64,000 nucleotides of DNA from Glycine soja (Eukaryota; Streptophyta; Magnoliopsida; Fabales; Fabaceae). Every line of letters begins with the position of its first letter. The stretch's first letter is position 1. Of the stretch, positions 22,401 to 32,662 are shown piece by piece. The stretch covers positions 10,576,485 through 10,640,484 of the forward strand of contig NC_041002.1 in the NCBI RefSeq assembly GCF_004193775.1, read 5' to 3'. The position numbers and the translations under genes are program-made. The notes beneath the pieces are model-generated. The model ran no database searches. It was not told where the DNA came from and saw nothing but the letters and a program-made list of their open reading frames with translations.

Positions 22401-23715
22401 CGAGTTCAGATCTCAAGGCAAGCCAGCACATTGTTGTGTGATAGAGGAAGAGCGGGATGGGAAACCGCGGTACTTCGACATCAAACAATATGTTGAGAAC
22501 AAAGAATATCCACCAGGAATTTCCGACAATGACAAAAGAACGTTAAGGAGACTGGCTACTGGTTTCTTTGTGAGTGGTACCATCTTGTACAAGCGAAACC
22601 ACGACATGACCCTCCTACGATGCGTAGATGCCAAAGAGGCGAACTTCATGATTGAGGAAATCCACGGGGGTTCATTTGGGACACATGCCAATGGGCATGC
22701 TATGGCCAGGAAGATCCTTAGGGCTGGTTATTACTGGCTCACTATGGAGAGCAATTGCTGCGCCCATGTGAGGAAATGTCATAAATGTCAGGCATACGCG
22801 GACAATGTCAATGTTCCGCCACATCCTCTGAATGATATGTCCGGCCCTTGGCCTTTTTCCATGTGGGGGATAGATGTCATTGGGGCCATCGACCCCAAAG
22901 CTTCGAATGGTCACCGCTTCATTCTTGTGGCGATAGATTACTTCACCAAATGGGTCGAAGCGGCTTCTTATGCTAATGTCACGAGAAGTGTGGTGGTCAG
23001 ATTCATAAAAAGGGAGCTGATTTGTCGATACGGACTCCCTAGGAAAATCATTATTGACAATGGCACCAATTTGAACAACAAAATGATGCAGGAAGTGTGT
23101 GAGGATTTCAAGATCTAGCATCATAACTCCACCCCTTATCGGCCAAAGATGAATGGGGCTGTAGAGACTGCAAATAAGAATATTAAGAAGATTGTTCAGA
23201 AGATGACGGTGTCATACAAATATTGGCATGAGATGTTGCCTTTTGCCCTGCACGGATATAGAACCTCGGTACGAACTTCTACTGGGGCAACGCCGTATTC
23301 CTTGGTTTATAGGATGGAAGCGGTACTCCCATTTGAGGTAGAGGTTCCTTCCCAGAAGATAATAGTGGAATCAGGCCTAGAAGAGTCATAATGGGCTCAA
23401 GCACGCTACGATCAACTCAACCTTATTGAAGGTAAGCGTTTGACGGCCATGAGCCATGGGCGCCTATATCAACACAGGATAAAGAACGCATTCGACAAGA
23501 AGGTGCGCCCGCGCAAGTTCAATGAGGGGGACCTTGTGCTGAAAAAGATATCCCACGCTGTTAAGGATAATCGAGGAAAGTGGGCCCCAAATTACGAAGG
23601 ACCTTTCGTTGTGAAAAGGGCTTTTTCTGGGGGTGCTCTGATACTCACCAACATGGATGGCGAGGAACTACCCTCGCCCATGAACTCCGATGTCGTTAAG
23701 CGATATTATGCTTGA
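22401..23715 (+). pseudogene. Ogre integrase
   Basis: In the same frame as RT. The zinc-binding module shows H...H...C-H-K-C at about 22660-22790. The catalytic core has the first Asp in M-W-G-I-D-V (22873), the second in I-I-I-D-N-G-T-N (23056) and Glu in N-G-A-V-E-T-A-N (23164). The C-terminal part has G-D-L-V-L-K and the Y-E-G-P-F-V-V GPF-like block (about 23590-23620). It ends at TGA 23713-23715 after Y-Y-A. Stops at 23116-23118 (TAG, before the Glu) and 23389-23391 (TAA) break it. Integrase would insert the cDNA; no chromodomain follows. Confidence 0.9.
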
Positions 23716-24378
23716 AGTCTAGGGCAATTGGGGGAGTCGCTGCATGTTCTTTTATTTTTGAGTTTTTATGTTCTTCTTGGTTTCCTCCCGGGATTCCCAT
23801 CTGCTGTAATTATTTCGTCACGTTGCTTTAAATGAAGAGAACATGGGTTGAGGCTTCAGTCCTCACTTTGGTTTTAAACCTTGTGTTAGTTTGTAATAAC
23901 CTGAGCCCTTTTCGCTCAGCTCATAGGGTGCCCCAAACACTTATTTAAAATTGAACCTAACCAGCTTTCACTAAGAAAATCATTGCATTGAAAACATTCA
24001 TGCATGCACATACACATGCATATTTTGTGATAACAGGGGAAGAATCGTCTTAGGCCTCGGTCAGAAGTCAAGAAAAAGTTGACGGCGGAAATCAACTAAG
24101 GTAAGACGATGACCCGGTCACGATTTGCGGCGCATTGTTTGCTTCCTACTTTCAGGTACTTAGGGACGGATGCAAATGGAGGATAGGGTCACGACCGACA
24201 GATCGTCATCCCTTCCCGGCGCTGGACTAGCAAAAAACGTCGCTGCAAGGCAGCCCAGTATCCTTTGAATTTACAGTAATTATTACTATTGTTTGTTTAA
24301 AATAAGTAATGGATGCCTGATCTAACTTAAGTAGGGGGGCATGGTTATGTTTCCCCTAAAAAAAATTTTGGCAGGTTA
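23716..24378 (+). other. Spacer after pol with a PPT-like tract
   Basis: Non-coding. CAATTGGGGGAGTC at 23729-23742 resembles a polypurine tract directly after integrase. Nothing else is recognised before the promoter-like region. Confidence 0.5.
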
Positions 24379-24571
24379 GCTCGCCTGGGCGAGCAACCCC
24401 TGCACCAGATTATAAAAAAGGAGGGAGGGGAACGTTACTGCACCCAAAAAACTCCCCCCCCCCCCCCCTCATTCAAAAGAGAGACCTCACGAAGCTTGCG
24501 GTTTTTGCTCCCCCAAGTCACTTTTGGTTGCATTTTGCTTTCATTTTCGGTATTTCTACTCACTCCAGCAA
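24379..24571 (+). promoter_or_regulatory. Putative internal promoter and non-coding exon of the extra gene
   Basis: The palindrome GCTCGCCTGGGCGAGC (24379-24394), identical to that of the 5' LTR promoter, is followed after 16 bp by TATAAAAAAG (24411). A pyrimidine-rich stretch including a run of about 15 C then leads to the donor CAGCAA/GTAAGTATT (GT at 24572), a close match to the plant consensus. Confidence 0.62.
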
Positions 24572-25750
24572 GTAAGTATTCAATCCTTGAGTTTTTAGCT
24601 TTCCATTGGTGCCTTTTGTTCATCTTTTGGTGCTCTAAATTGTAAGAATGTACTCATATTTGTGGGGCAATTTTGGGTTGCTTTTTATGCTTGATTTGTT
24701 AGACTTGATGGGTTGTAGGGTATGGCCTTAGGCCTATGTTGTATTCTGAAGCAATGGGGCATGCCACATTGCCCCCATTCTCTTGCAATTTATGCCTAAA
24801 CACGCGCCCACCAAGTGCTCGGTGAAATTCCCCAATGACATGAATATGATTTTGTAAGATTGGGATTGTGGGACTGTTTTATATACATAGGGACAACATA
24901 GAGGATTCAAAATAGGTACCCAAATGCAATTCCAAGTTTAGAAACTTAAGCTCTTAACTTCAATGCAAGGAAGCATGACTTATGCCTAAAAATCTAAATT
25001 TTGGTTTTTAAAGTGGAAAGGCATGAGAATTAGGACATGGTTGAGAGGGTTTTTTCTAGAATTTGGCTGCCCCATGAGGGATACTTTGCATCTAGGTAGC
25101 ATGGAAAATACCTTTCAATGGTATGTATATGTGTGTGTGAATATAGGTAGCATGGAAAACACCTTCCATTATGTTAATATATGGCATAAAATGCCTTGCA
25201 AAGTGTGAATGAGTAGCAAAAATGCTTTTCAACATGTGCGTATTTGAGGATAGGTAGCATTAGGAGCCTTTTAGAAAATGCACCCATGTCAAAAAAAGGG
25301 CCTGAGGACGCTTCCTAAATGAATATATGATGGCATGGAATTTCCTTTTCAAATGCAAGTATGTGCATGACGTAATTAGCTTTCCAATGTGCATATAAAT
25401 AAATGTGAGTGAAACAACAAAAATTTTGTATGTTAAATACTTCAAAAATGTGTGGATAGTTTGTGATAAATATTTAGGATGTGAATAGTGTAAATTTTGA
25501 CACAATGCCTTGGGCACGAGAATGTGTGTTCTTTTCAAAGATGTATATATATGTGTGGTAACTAGAATGTGTTGGATGTCCTTGTATGTTGACATAAATT
25601 GTAGGATATTTGACACATACGCATGTTCATAAATGTGTTACATTAAATGTGTGCATGAGTTCGTTCTAAACCGGAAGGATTAGAATGTCATTTTTGTGTT
25701 AAAATAAGCATTATCTTGTAGACTAATTTTTCAAATGTTTGTCTTCATAG
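24572..25750 (+). other. Predicted intron before the extra ORF
   Basis: 1179 bp from donor GTAAGTATT to acceptor TTTGTCTTCATAG (AG 25749-25750), 3 bp before the ATG of the ORF. The body is T-rich and has no coding frame; it contains several loose repeats of a GGTAGCATGGAAAA phrase (25097, 25145). Confidence 0.6.
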
Positions 25751-25753
25751 GAA

Positions 25754-27019
25754 ATGGCCTCGAGGAAGCTTGCCTCGAAGAGATCTAGGAAGGACGCCGC
25801 CGCCGTAGGGACTAGTACCGCTCTCGAGTTCGATAGCCATTATTTCAGGAGCGCTGAGCACCAGCAGCGTTGCGAGGCCATCAAGGGATGGTCCTTTCAC
25901 CGAGAGAGACGCGTCCAGCTTAGGGACGATGAGTACACGGATTTCCAAGAGGAGATAGCTCGCCGGCATTGGACGTCGCTGGTCACTCCCATGGCCAAGT
26001 TCGATCTAGATATAGTCCTCGAGTTTTACGCCAATGCTTGGCCTACAGAGGAGGGCGTACGGGACCTCCGGTCATGAGTTAGGGGCCAGTGGATTCCTTT
26101 CGATGCAGACGCCCTCAGTCAGTTCCTGGGATATCCGCTAGTATCGGAGGAGGGCCAGAAGTGTGAATACAGTCAGAGGAGGAACCGGGCTTATGGATTT
26201 GATGAGGAGGCCATTGCTCAGCTGCTATCCATACCAGGTCAGGATTTTGCCCGGACCGCTGCCGGGAGACGGGTGCGAATCATGCGCACCAACATGACTA
26301 CTTTGACCCAGACCTGGATGACGTTGCTGCTCAACAACATTCTGCCCAGAGATCATAATTCCAACCTCCCTCTGCCAAAGTGTCAGCTGGTGTATGTCAT
26401 CCTGACACGGATGAGCGTTCATGTGGCTCAATTGATCGCTGATGCCATTTATCTATTTGCAGGTATGCCACCTACCAGGCACCCTCTAGACCTAGATAAG
26501 TCTAACAGGGCCCTGGGTTTTCCGGCATTGATCACGGGTCTCTGCCAGTCGTTCGGGGTTCCTGTCACACCTAGTAAGATGATTCGACCGTCGATCACCC
26601 TGGCTTTCATAGAGAAGTACTGCACAACTAGACAGGTGCAGGGTGGCAACCCGCAGGCCCCAGACGCATCGCCGCCACCAGCACAGGCTGGTCCAGCTGG
26701 GTCATTTGACATAGAGTGGTATTTGCGGCATTTGGTTCGCCAGCAGGCGGCCAACCACAGGGCACACGTGCAGACCCACGACTGCCTCTACCAGCTCAGC
26801 CTTAGCCTGCAGAGCCAGGGCTTCCCTCCCTTTCCATGCCCTACTTCGGATCAGTTCAGGGCAGAGGTCGCATGGCCCGAGGATTGGCCTGAGGCCCAGG
26901 CAGGGGAGGCACCCGCAGAGGCTCTCGGTGATGCAAATGAGGCCTGCATGGACGAGGAGATGACCGATTTGCTTGATTTCTTAGGAGGGAGAGGAGCCAC
27001 ATGGCCGGGAGGTCCCTAG
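25754..27019 (+). pseudogene. Putative plant transposon protein ORF of the Ogre-type element
   Basis: 421 codons in one frame with a single TGA at 26075-26077. The start MASRK directly follows a splice acceptor. The N-terminal half has the phrase H-W-T-S-L...F-D-L-D-I-V-L-E-F-Y-A-N-A-W and, after the stop, G-Q-W-I-P-F-D-A-D-A-L-S-Q-F-L-G, which I recognise as the family called putative plant transposon protein (Transposase_32-like). The middle (M-T-T-L-T-Q-T-W to the G-F-P-A-L-I-T-G-L-C block) aligns with the ORF at 31418. The C-terminus is Pro/Ala/Glu-rich and ends in L-L-D-F-L-G-G. The biochemical function of the family is not known to me. It lies between pol and the 3' LTR, the env position, with its own promoter-like region. 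Confidence 0.78.
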
Positions 27020-28442
27020 ATCCATATTCTCTTTTTATGTTTCCTCTTTTATCTGTTACGTATCATTTTATTTTTGTATAACTGAGGGACTAACGTTTGT
27101 TTCGTTTTGATTGACTCTTGTTTTGTGCATACATGTCATTTGAACTATTACGTTAGTGCTTACTTCGTTGTTGTCAATAGTGTTTGTTGAAATTTCGGAA
27201 CCGTGTAGAGTTTTTCATTTAGGAACGTCGTCCTAAAAATAAAATGAACCAAAAATCATGATAAAAAGAAAGAAGCGTTGTGAGTAAATGTCATGTATAT
27301 AAAGAAAAGAAAAAGGTTTTTGTTCATATATATGTAAAAGAAAAATGTCTATAAAAGGATTTCGTGTGTGTAAACAATGTAAAAAATTATTGTGTGTGTG
27401 AGCGACGAGTGTATATAAAGAAACTTCTGTATAAAATACGGGTGTGTGTGGGAAAAAACGAAAAAAGAAATCTTTGAATATGAATAGGATTTGCATATAA
27501 ATCGTGCGACATAAAGAAAAAGAGTTCTAATGCGTATGCAGAAAAAGTTCGTCATGTATAGGAATGAAAGCATACAAAGAAAATTTTTCTCATAAATAGC
27601 AATGGATGTATAGTTTTTGTGAACATAAAAATGAAACAAAAAGAAAAAAGAAAGAAAGACCTCAAAGGTCGACATGTTATGGTTAGGAAGCATAAATCAT
27701 TCGTAGAGAGCAAACGTATCTTTTGGAAACAAGGGACTAACGCTAAGAGTTTATTTTCCTGAATAACCGAGATAAGAATGGATGAATTCATTGAACTAAT
27801 GAAAGAACATAATTTGGAAACGTTGGGTCTATTTGTGTAAATTCCCAACCGTAGTATCACAATGCCATAAACGGGATGCTTGAGTGCCCACCTGGCTGTG
27901 GCTTTGGCAAGGTAAGTGACTGCCGGCAAAGGAAAACCCATTTTTTGGTGGTTCTTCCATTCGAATTGCCATTCAAAGTCATTCTCGACTGGCGATATCC
28001 CGCTCCACATATACAAAGAGGAAAAGACCGAAACACCCAGCTTCCTCTCCAAAAACACTACCCTCGAGAAAATCCTATTGATCCGTGATCGTACGTGTGA
28101 TCTTTGATTCGATAGGAAATTGTCTGCAAAATAAAGTCATGGTGTAGTTATGGTTTGGGGTTAGGGTAAAACACTTGCCTGTGTGAGTTTTTATACACTA
28201 TAAGTGATTTATTCCCAGTTTCAGCTTAACCCGATGTTTCCCCTGAATGTTCATTTAAAAGCTAAATGTTGACGTCCTGCCCTTCATTTTCGGTTACAAG
28301 GAAGATTACCCTTGGCATGGGTATATTGTTTCTCTAAGATATGGTGCTCTCACGAATGATTTATTTTTCTTTGCAAAAAGCATGTTTCCCCATTGTAGGT
28401 AAAAAAACCCGGTGGACCATTCGGTCCTGCCAACAAATCTTG
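27020..28442 (+). other. 3' untranslated spacer of the Ogre-type element
   Basis: Non-coding. 27230-27700 is A/G-rich with GTGTGT and AAAGAAAA words whose minus-strand frames are low-complexity. 27830-28440 shows no repeat or ORF that I can support. Confidence 0.5.
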
Positions 28443-29260
28443 TTCGGAGCCCCATGAATTGATTGTCATTCATGCATCCTCCACCAACGAGTCTGGAGCC
28501 CCGCGAATTGATTGCCTAGTGCTGTTCACCAATTCTCCACTTTTATTCGGAGCCACATGAATTGATTGTCATTCATGCATCCTCCACCAACGAGTCTGGA
28601 GCCCCATGAATTGATTGCCTAGCGCTGCTCGCCAATTCTCCATTCTCCACTTTTGTTCGGAGCCCCATGAATTGATTGTCATTCATGCATCCTCCACCAA
28701 CGAGTTTGGAGCCCCGCGAATTGATTGCCTAGCGCTGTTCGCCAATTCTCCATTCTCCACTTTTATTCGGAGCCCCATGAATTGATTGTCATTCATGCAT
28801 CCTCCACCAACGAGTCTGGAGCCCCGCGAATTGATTGCCTAGCGCTGTTCACCAATTCTCCATTCTCCACTTTTGTTCGGAGCCCCATGAATTGATTGTC
28901 ATTCATGCATCCTCCACCAACAAGTTTGGAGCCCCGCAAATTGATTGCCTAGCGTCTTTCGCCAATTCTCCATTCTCCACTTTTGTTCGGAGCCCCATGA
29001 ATTGATTGTCATTCATGCATCCTCCACCAACGAGTCTGGAGCCCTGCGAATTGATTGCCTAGCGTTGTTCGCCTATCCTCCATTCTCCACTTTTATTCGG
29101 AGCCCCATGAATTGATTGTCATTCATGCATCCTCCACCATCGAGTCAGGAGCCCCGCGAATTGATTGCCTAGCGCTGTTTGCTTATCCTCCACCCTCGAA
29201 ATCTTGTTTCGGAGACCCATGAATTGATTGCCTAGCGCTGTTCATGCGTCCTCCACCAAC
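28443..29260 (+). repeat. 110-bp tandem array in the 3' untranslated region
   Basis: Seven copies starting TTCGGAGCC at 28443, 28546, 28656, 28766, 28876, 28986 and 29096, then a rearranged partial copy at 29208. The period is 110 bp (first unit 103). Each unit consists of two diverged half-units, both with GGAGCCCC...GAATTGATTG and a CTCCA box, so an older unit of about 55 bp was doubled first. Confidence 0.93.
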
Positions 29261-29520
29261 AGGTGCGGAGCCTCTGGTGACTGGGAAATATGGTTTTTGT
29301 TATTTTCCCGATCGGTTCCTTCGCCAAACATGTGTATATATGTATATTATGTTATTGGTGTTTTTGTTGTTTGTGTTTTGTTTTGTGTTGTGCAGAAAAA
29401 AGAGAAGGAGAGACGGGAGTCGTCATAGACTAATCACGAAAAGGGCGAAGATGGACAAAATCAGTGTTTTATCTTTACTTTCCTCTTATCTCCAATAAAA
29501 GGTAAGTAAAGAGGGGCAAC
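29261..29520 (+). other. End of 3' untranslated region and polypurine tract
   Basis: Short AT-rich stretch ending in AAGTAAAGAGGGGCAAC (29504-29520), the polypurine tract that primes plus-strand synthesis, directly before the LTR. Confidence 0.75.
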
Positions 29521-31130
29521 TGTCATACCCTAATTTCGTCCGGGAACTATTGCTTGAAGGCATACAACCTTTGATTGACCGCTTCAAGGTACTTGGCACC
29601 CTTTGTTGCATAATATGTGAAGTCCCGAGACGTGCCGGAAATCAAAAGGAAGCGTGGTTACGCAATCCGTGGAATTCCGTAATGTGACGGAAACCAAAAG
29701 GAAGTATTGCTACACAGTCCGTGAGTTTTCGTAACTTTTTCAAAAGCTAAAAAAGAGTAATTACATGATCTGTAAGGTTCCGTAACCTTACGGAAAGAAA
29801 ATAAGTGTCGTTACGAAATTCGTAAAGTTTCGTAACGTTACGAAAAAAGAATCACCAATAAAAGTAAAGGGGGTGTATTTAGTAAAAAACGGGGTGTAAA
29901 TAGCAACTCAACCCACTTGGGCCTTCCAGATTCTTCCTCCAGAAGGCGATTGCTTCTGGAGGAAGCAACCTGGCTCGCCTAGGCGAGCTGGGTGTCAAGC
30001 TCCTCCCCTATTTTGCTATAAATAGGGGGAGGAATGAAGAAGGAAGGGGTTCAGCCTTCTTGGCACTTCGTATTCTCTTGAAATTACCGAGGAAAATTGT
30101 TTCCGTGAAGAAAATCCAAGCCAAGGCGCTTCCATAACGTTTCCGTGGGTAATTACGCAAAGATTTTCAATCGTTCTTCGACATTCATCGTTCGTTCTTC
30201 GTTTTCCTTCGGTCTTCAACCGGTAAGTACCCTAAACCGAGCTTTTCAATTCATTCTATGTACCTGTGGTGGTCCCCATTTGTTTCATGTACTTTTATTC
30301 TCATTTTCATTTACTTTCCGTACCCCCTTTTGACGTGCTTCAGTCATTTATTTAAGTCATTTCTCGCCTAATCAAAAAATAAAATAAATTTCCACCGATC
30401 ATTTGATTTGTAATATCCGTTAATTTCCGTTAAAATGAAATCCGACCGTTCGGTCGTGCCGTAACCACGTTGGAAATCAAAAAAGAGGTAAAATAATAAT
30501 ATAATAATAAAAAATACCTTTTAGTAAAATAAAGCGGAAGAATCAATCGGACGTTTCTCTTTGGGATTTCTTTTTCTTAATTGAATTGACTAATAACTAA
30601 AGTGAAACTAAGGCTAAAATCAACCCGCAAAGTCAAGCTCGTCCACAAAAAATCACTAAAAAAGGATTTGAAAGTTTATTATCTCAATTTTTCTTACCAA
30701 GAAAACAAATCATTTTCAAGGTCCAACGCCTTAAAATGATCACCTTCCAAGTAAAAAGAATCGCTTGATTCACCCTTTAAAAAGAACTACGTAGGTCTAA
30801 TTTCCTCTTCGATGGAGGGTACGTAGGAGCAAGAGCCCCGCTTTTGTCGACCTCAAAAAATAAAAAGAAATAAAAGTTAAGGTAACACAATTTCCACAAT
30901 TCGAAAAAATAAGGTTGTTGTCCTTTGAGACAAACGTGAGAGGTGCTAATACCTTCCTCAAGCGTAAATACAACTCCCGAACTTGGAATAATCTTTATGA
31001 CCGGTTTCCTTCAGTTTTTCCGACGTTTTCCACAAATAAACGTTGGTGGCGACTCCGCGCATCTTTCCTCCTTTGGAAAGCGCACCCGTGAGCCTCACCT
31101 CGCTCGCCTGCAAAAGGGCATGTTGCGACA
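29521..31130 (+). repeat. 3' LTR of the Ogre-type element (1610 bp)
   Basis: Matches 8667-9068 and 12577-13786. The TATA box is at 30017-30025 and palindrome GCTCGCCTAGGCGAGC at 29973. It ends TTGCGACA and is followed by the target repeat TCAAT. Confidence 0.93.
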
Positions 31131-31311
31131 TCAATGTTTTGAAAAACTTTTTTTAGTACTTATCTTGATTGAGTCTTCTCTTGATTCCTGAATCTTGAGT
31201 CTTGAATCTTGATCTTGATTATTCTTGAAACTTGATTCTTGAATCTTTGGAATTTGCTTAACTCTTGATTCTTTGGCATCATCAAAATAACCTTGGAAGG
31301 CATTGCTTCCA
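31131..31311 (+). repeat. Right end of hairpin-bearing repeat copy 2
   Basis: It resumes the repeat cut at 8666: TGAAAAACTTTTT and the CTTGATTC/CTTGAATC words parallel 8250-8400. It ends GCTTCCA before the CACATT target repeat. Confidence 0.75.
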
Positions 31312-31417
31312 CACATTAGTCGCGCTAAGCGCCCAATCTGAATTTCAGTTTTATTTTTCAGCTTGTCATTACAAATAAAACCTGTTTTAACTTGGTTTCT
31401 ATGTTTCTTTTGTGTAG

Positions 31418-32662
31418 ATGGCTTCTAGGAAAAGAAAAGCCACAACTTTTAGGCCCCAGCCTCACTACGATACTCATAGATTCATCTCTGAGGATGCCTG
31501 GAACCGCTACGCTGACAACATTCTTTGCCGGAACATCCTTCCAGGAAGTAACATGAAGCTTTTTGTCATAGAGTTTGATGAGTTCAGGATAGAGCTAGTC
31601 AGAAGAAACTGGCACAGGATGCTGACCAACCTCATGGAGGGGAGCATAGATGTGGCTCTCATTAAGGAGTTTTATGCTAACCTTTATGACCCGAAGGATA
31701 AGTCTCCAAAGCAATTTAGGGTTAGAGGGCATTTAATTAAGTTTGATGTGGATTCCCTCAACACTTTTCTGGAGACTCCGATTGTTCTAGAGCCAAGGGA
31801 GACTCTTCCTGCTTACTCCAGGTTCTGCAGACTGAGACCAGACCCTCAGGAGCTGGCTGCCCGACTTTGTATCCCTGGTAGGGGATTTGTTCAGAATGCT
31901 GAGGGTCTACCATGGAAGTTTCTGAGGAAGGACCTCACTACTCTGGCACAAACTTAGAGCGTTCTTTCTTATTTCAACCTTGCCCCTACATCACACACTT
32001 CTCATCTGAACTTGGACAAGGCAAGGTTGGAATATGGATTAGTGATGAAGATGAACATGAATGTCGGAGTCCTCATCTCTGGACAGATCACTCTTATGGC
32101 TCAGTCCAACTCCTTGAGGCTCGGATTTCCATCCCTTATCACTACCTTATGCATGGCCCAAGGAGTCACCTCTGATTCCTTGATTTTTGAGTCCCTTAGC
32201 CCAGCTATTAACTTGGCTTACATATAAAAGAACTGTTGGAACTTGGACGACCCCACGATTAGCTTTTCAGGGACCTGCAAGGCCAGGGCTAGAGGATCTA
32301 AGGGTCCATCTTCTGTTGCTCCCTAGACATCTACTGTACCAGCTCCTATTCCTTCAGCACCAGTTCCTGCTACTTCCGGTCCCTCCACTCAGAGCACAGA
32401 CCTCATGATGGTGATGCTATAGAGCATTCACCAGGGTCAATACCTGGTGATGCAGAGTTTACATAGTTTGGCTCGGCATCAGCCAATTATGAGCTTGGAG
32501 GAGTTTTCTTTGCAGGTGGCCTGGCTAGGAGTCCAGCCTTCTTCTAATGGAGGAGGTGAGGTCTTCGCAGCTCAGGAGTCTCAGCCAGATCCAGAGACTA
32601 CAACTGCTGCTCAGGAGGATGATTCAAAGGCCACTCCCCCAGAGTCATTTGTACACCAGTGA
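31418..32662 (+). pseudogene. Putative plant transposon protein ORF of the Athila-like element
   Basis: 414 codons in a single frame with four stops (31955-31957, 32225-32227, 32324-32326, 32420-32422) and no frameshift. The ATG directly follows an acceptor (TTTTGTGTAG). It starts MASRK like the Ogre copy. Shared blocks include E-F-Y-A-N-L-Y, R-G-H-L-I-K-F-D-V-D-S-L-N-T-F-L, D-L-T-T-L-A-Q-T and L-G-F-P-S-L-I-T-T-L-C. A Pro/Ser/Thr-rich then Gln/Glu-rich tail follows. The two proteins are clearly related but far less alike than the LTRs within one element, so they were acquired or diverged long ago. Same gene position: after gag-protease, before the 3' LTR. Function unknown. Confidence 0.75.

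Larger units (their letters stand above)
8667..31130 (+). mobile_element. Ogre/Tat-type Ty3/gypsy retrotransposon, 22.5 kb
   Basis: LTRs start TGTCATACCC (8667, 29521) and end TTGCGACA (13786, 31130). The target repeat TCAAT is perfect (8662-8666, 31131-31135), and the interrupted repeat continues across it. Hallmarks of the Ogre/Tat lineage are an ORF1 before gag, a tRNA-Arg-like PBS, an intron between protease and RT, a second RNase H domain, a tandem array in the 3' untranslated region and very large size. By eye the first 400 bp of the two LTRs differ at about ten sites, so it is fairly young. Many in-frame stops make this copy non-functional for its own proteins. Confidence 0.92.
5687..31311 (+). 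mobile_element. Composite insertion of a non-coding TTGTTGGATC repeat family
   Basis: The insertion is bounded by the direct repeat CACATT (5681-5686 and 31312-31317), and the CGCTAAGCG field of the host element continues on both sides. It starts TTGTTGGATC and ends GCTTCCA. It consists of a truncated first unit (5687-6902) and a second unit (6903-8666 plus 31131-31311) that was later split by the Ogre-like element. No ORF of a known transposase or retroelement protein is seen, so the class is unknown; ends and size would fit a non-autonomous element. Confidence 0.68.

Noticed and set aside
27233..28058. Minus-strand frames rich in Phe and Tyr
   Set aside because: Low-complexity A/G-rich DNA in the 3' untranslated region; no domain.
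28443..29260. CRISPR-like regular repeats
   Set aside because: Units are contiguous 110-bp tandem repeats without unique spacers, inside a plant retroelement.
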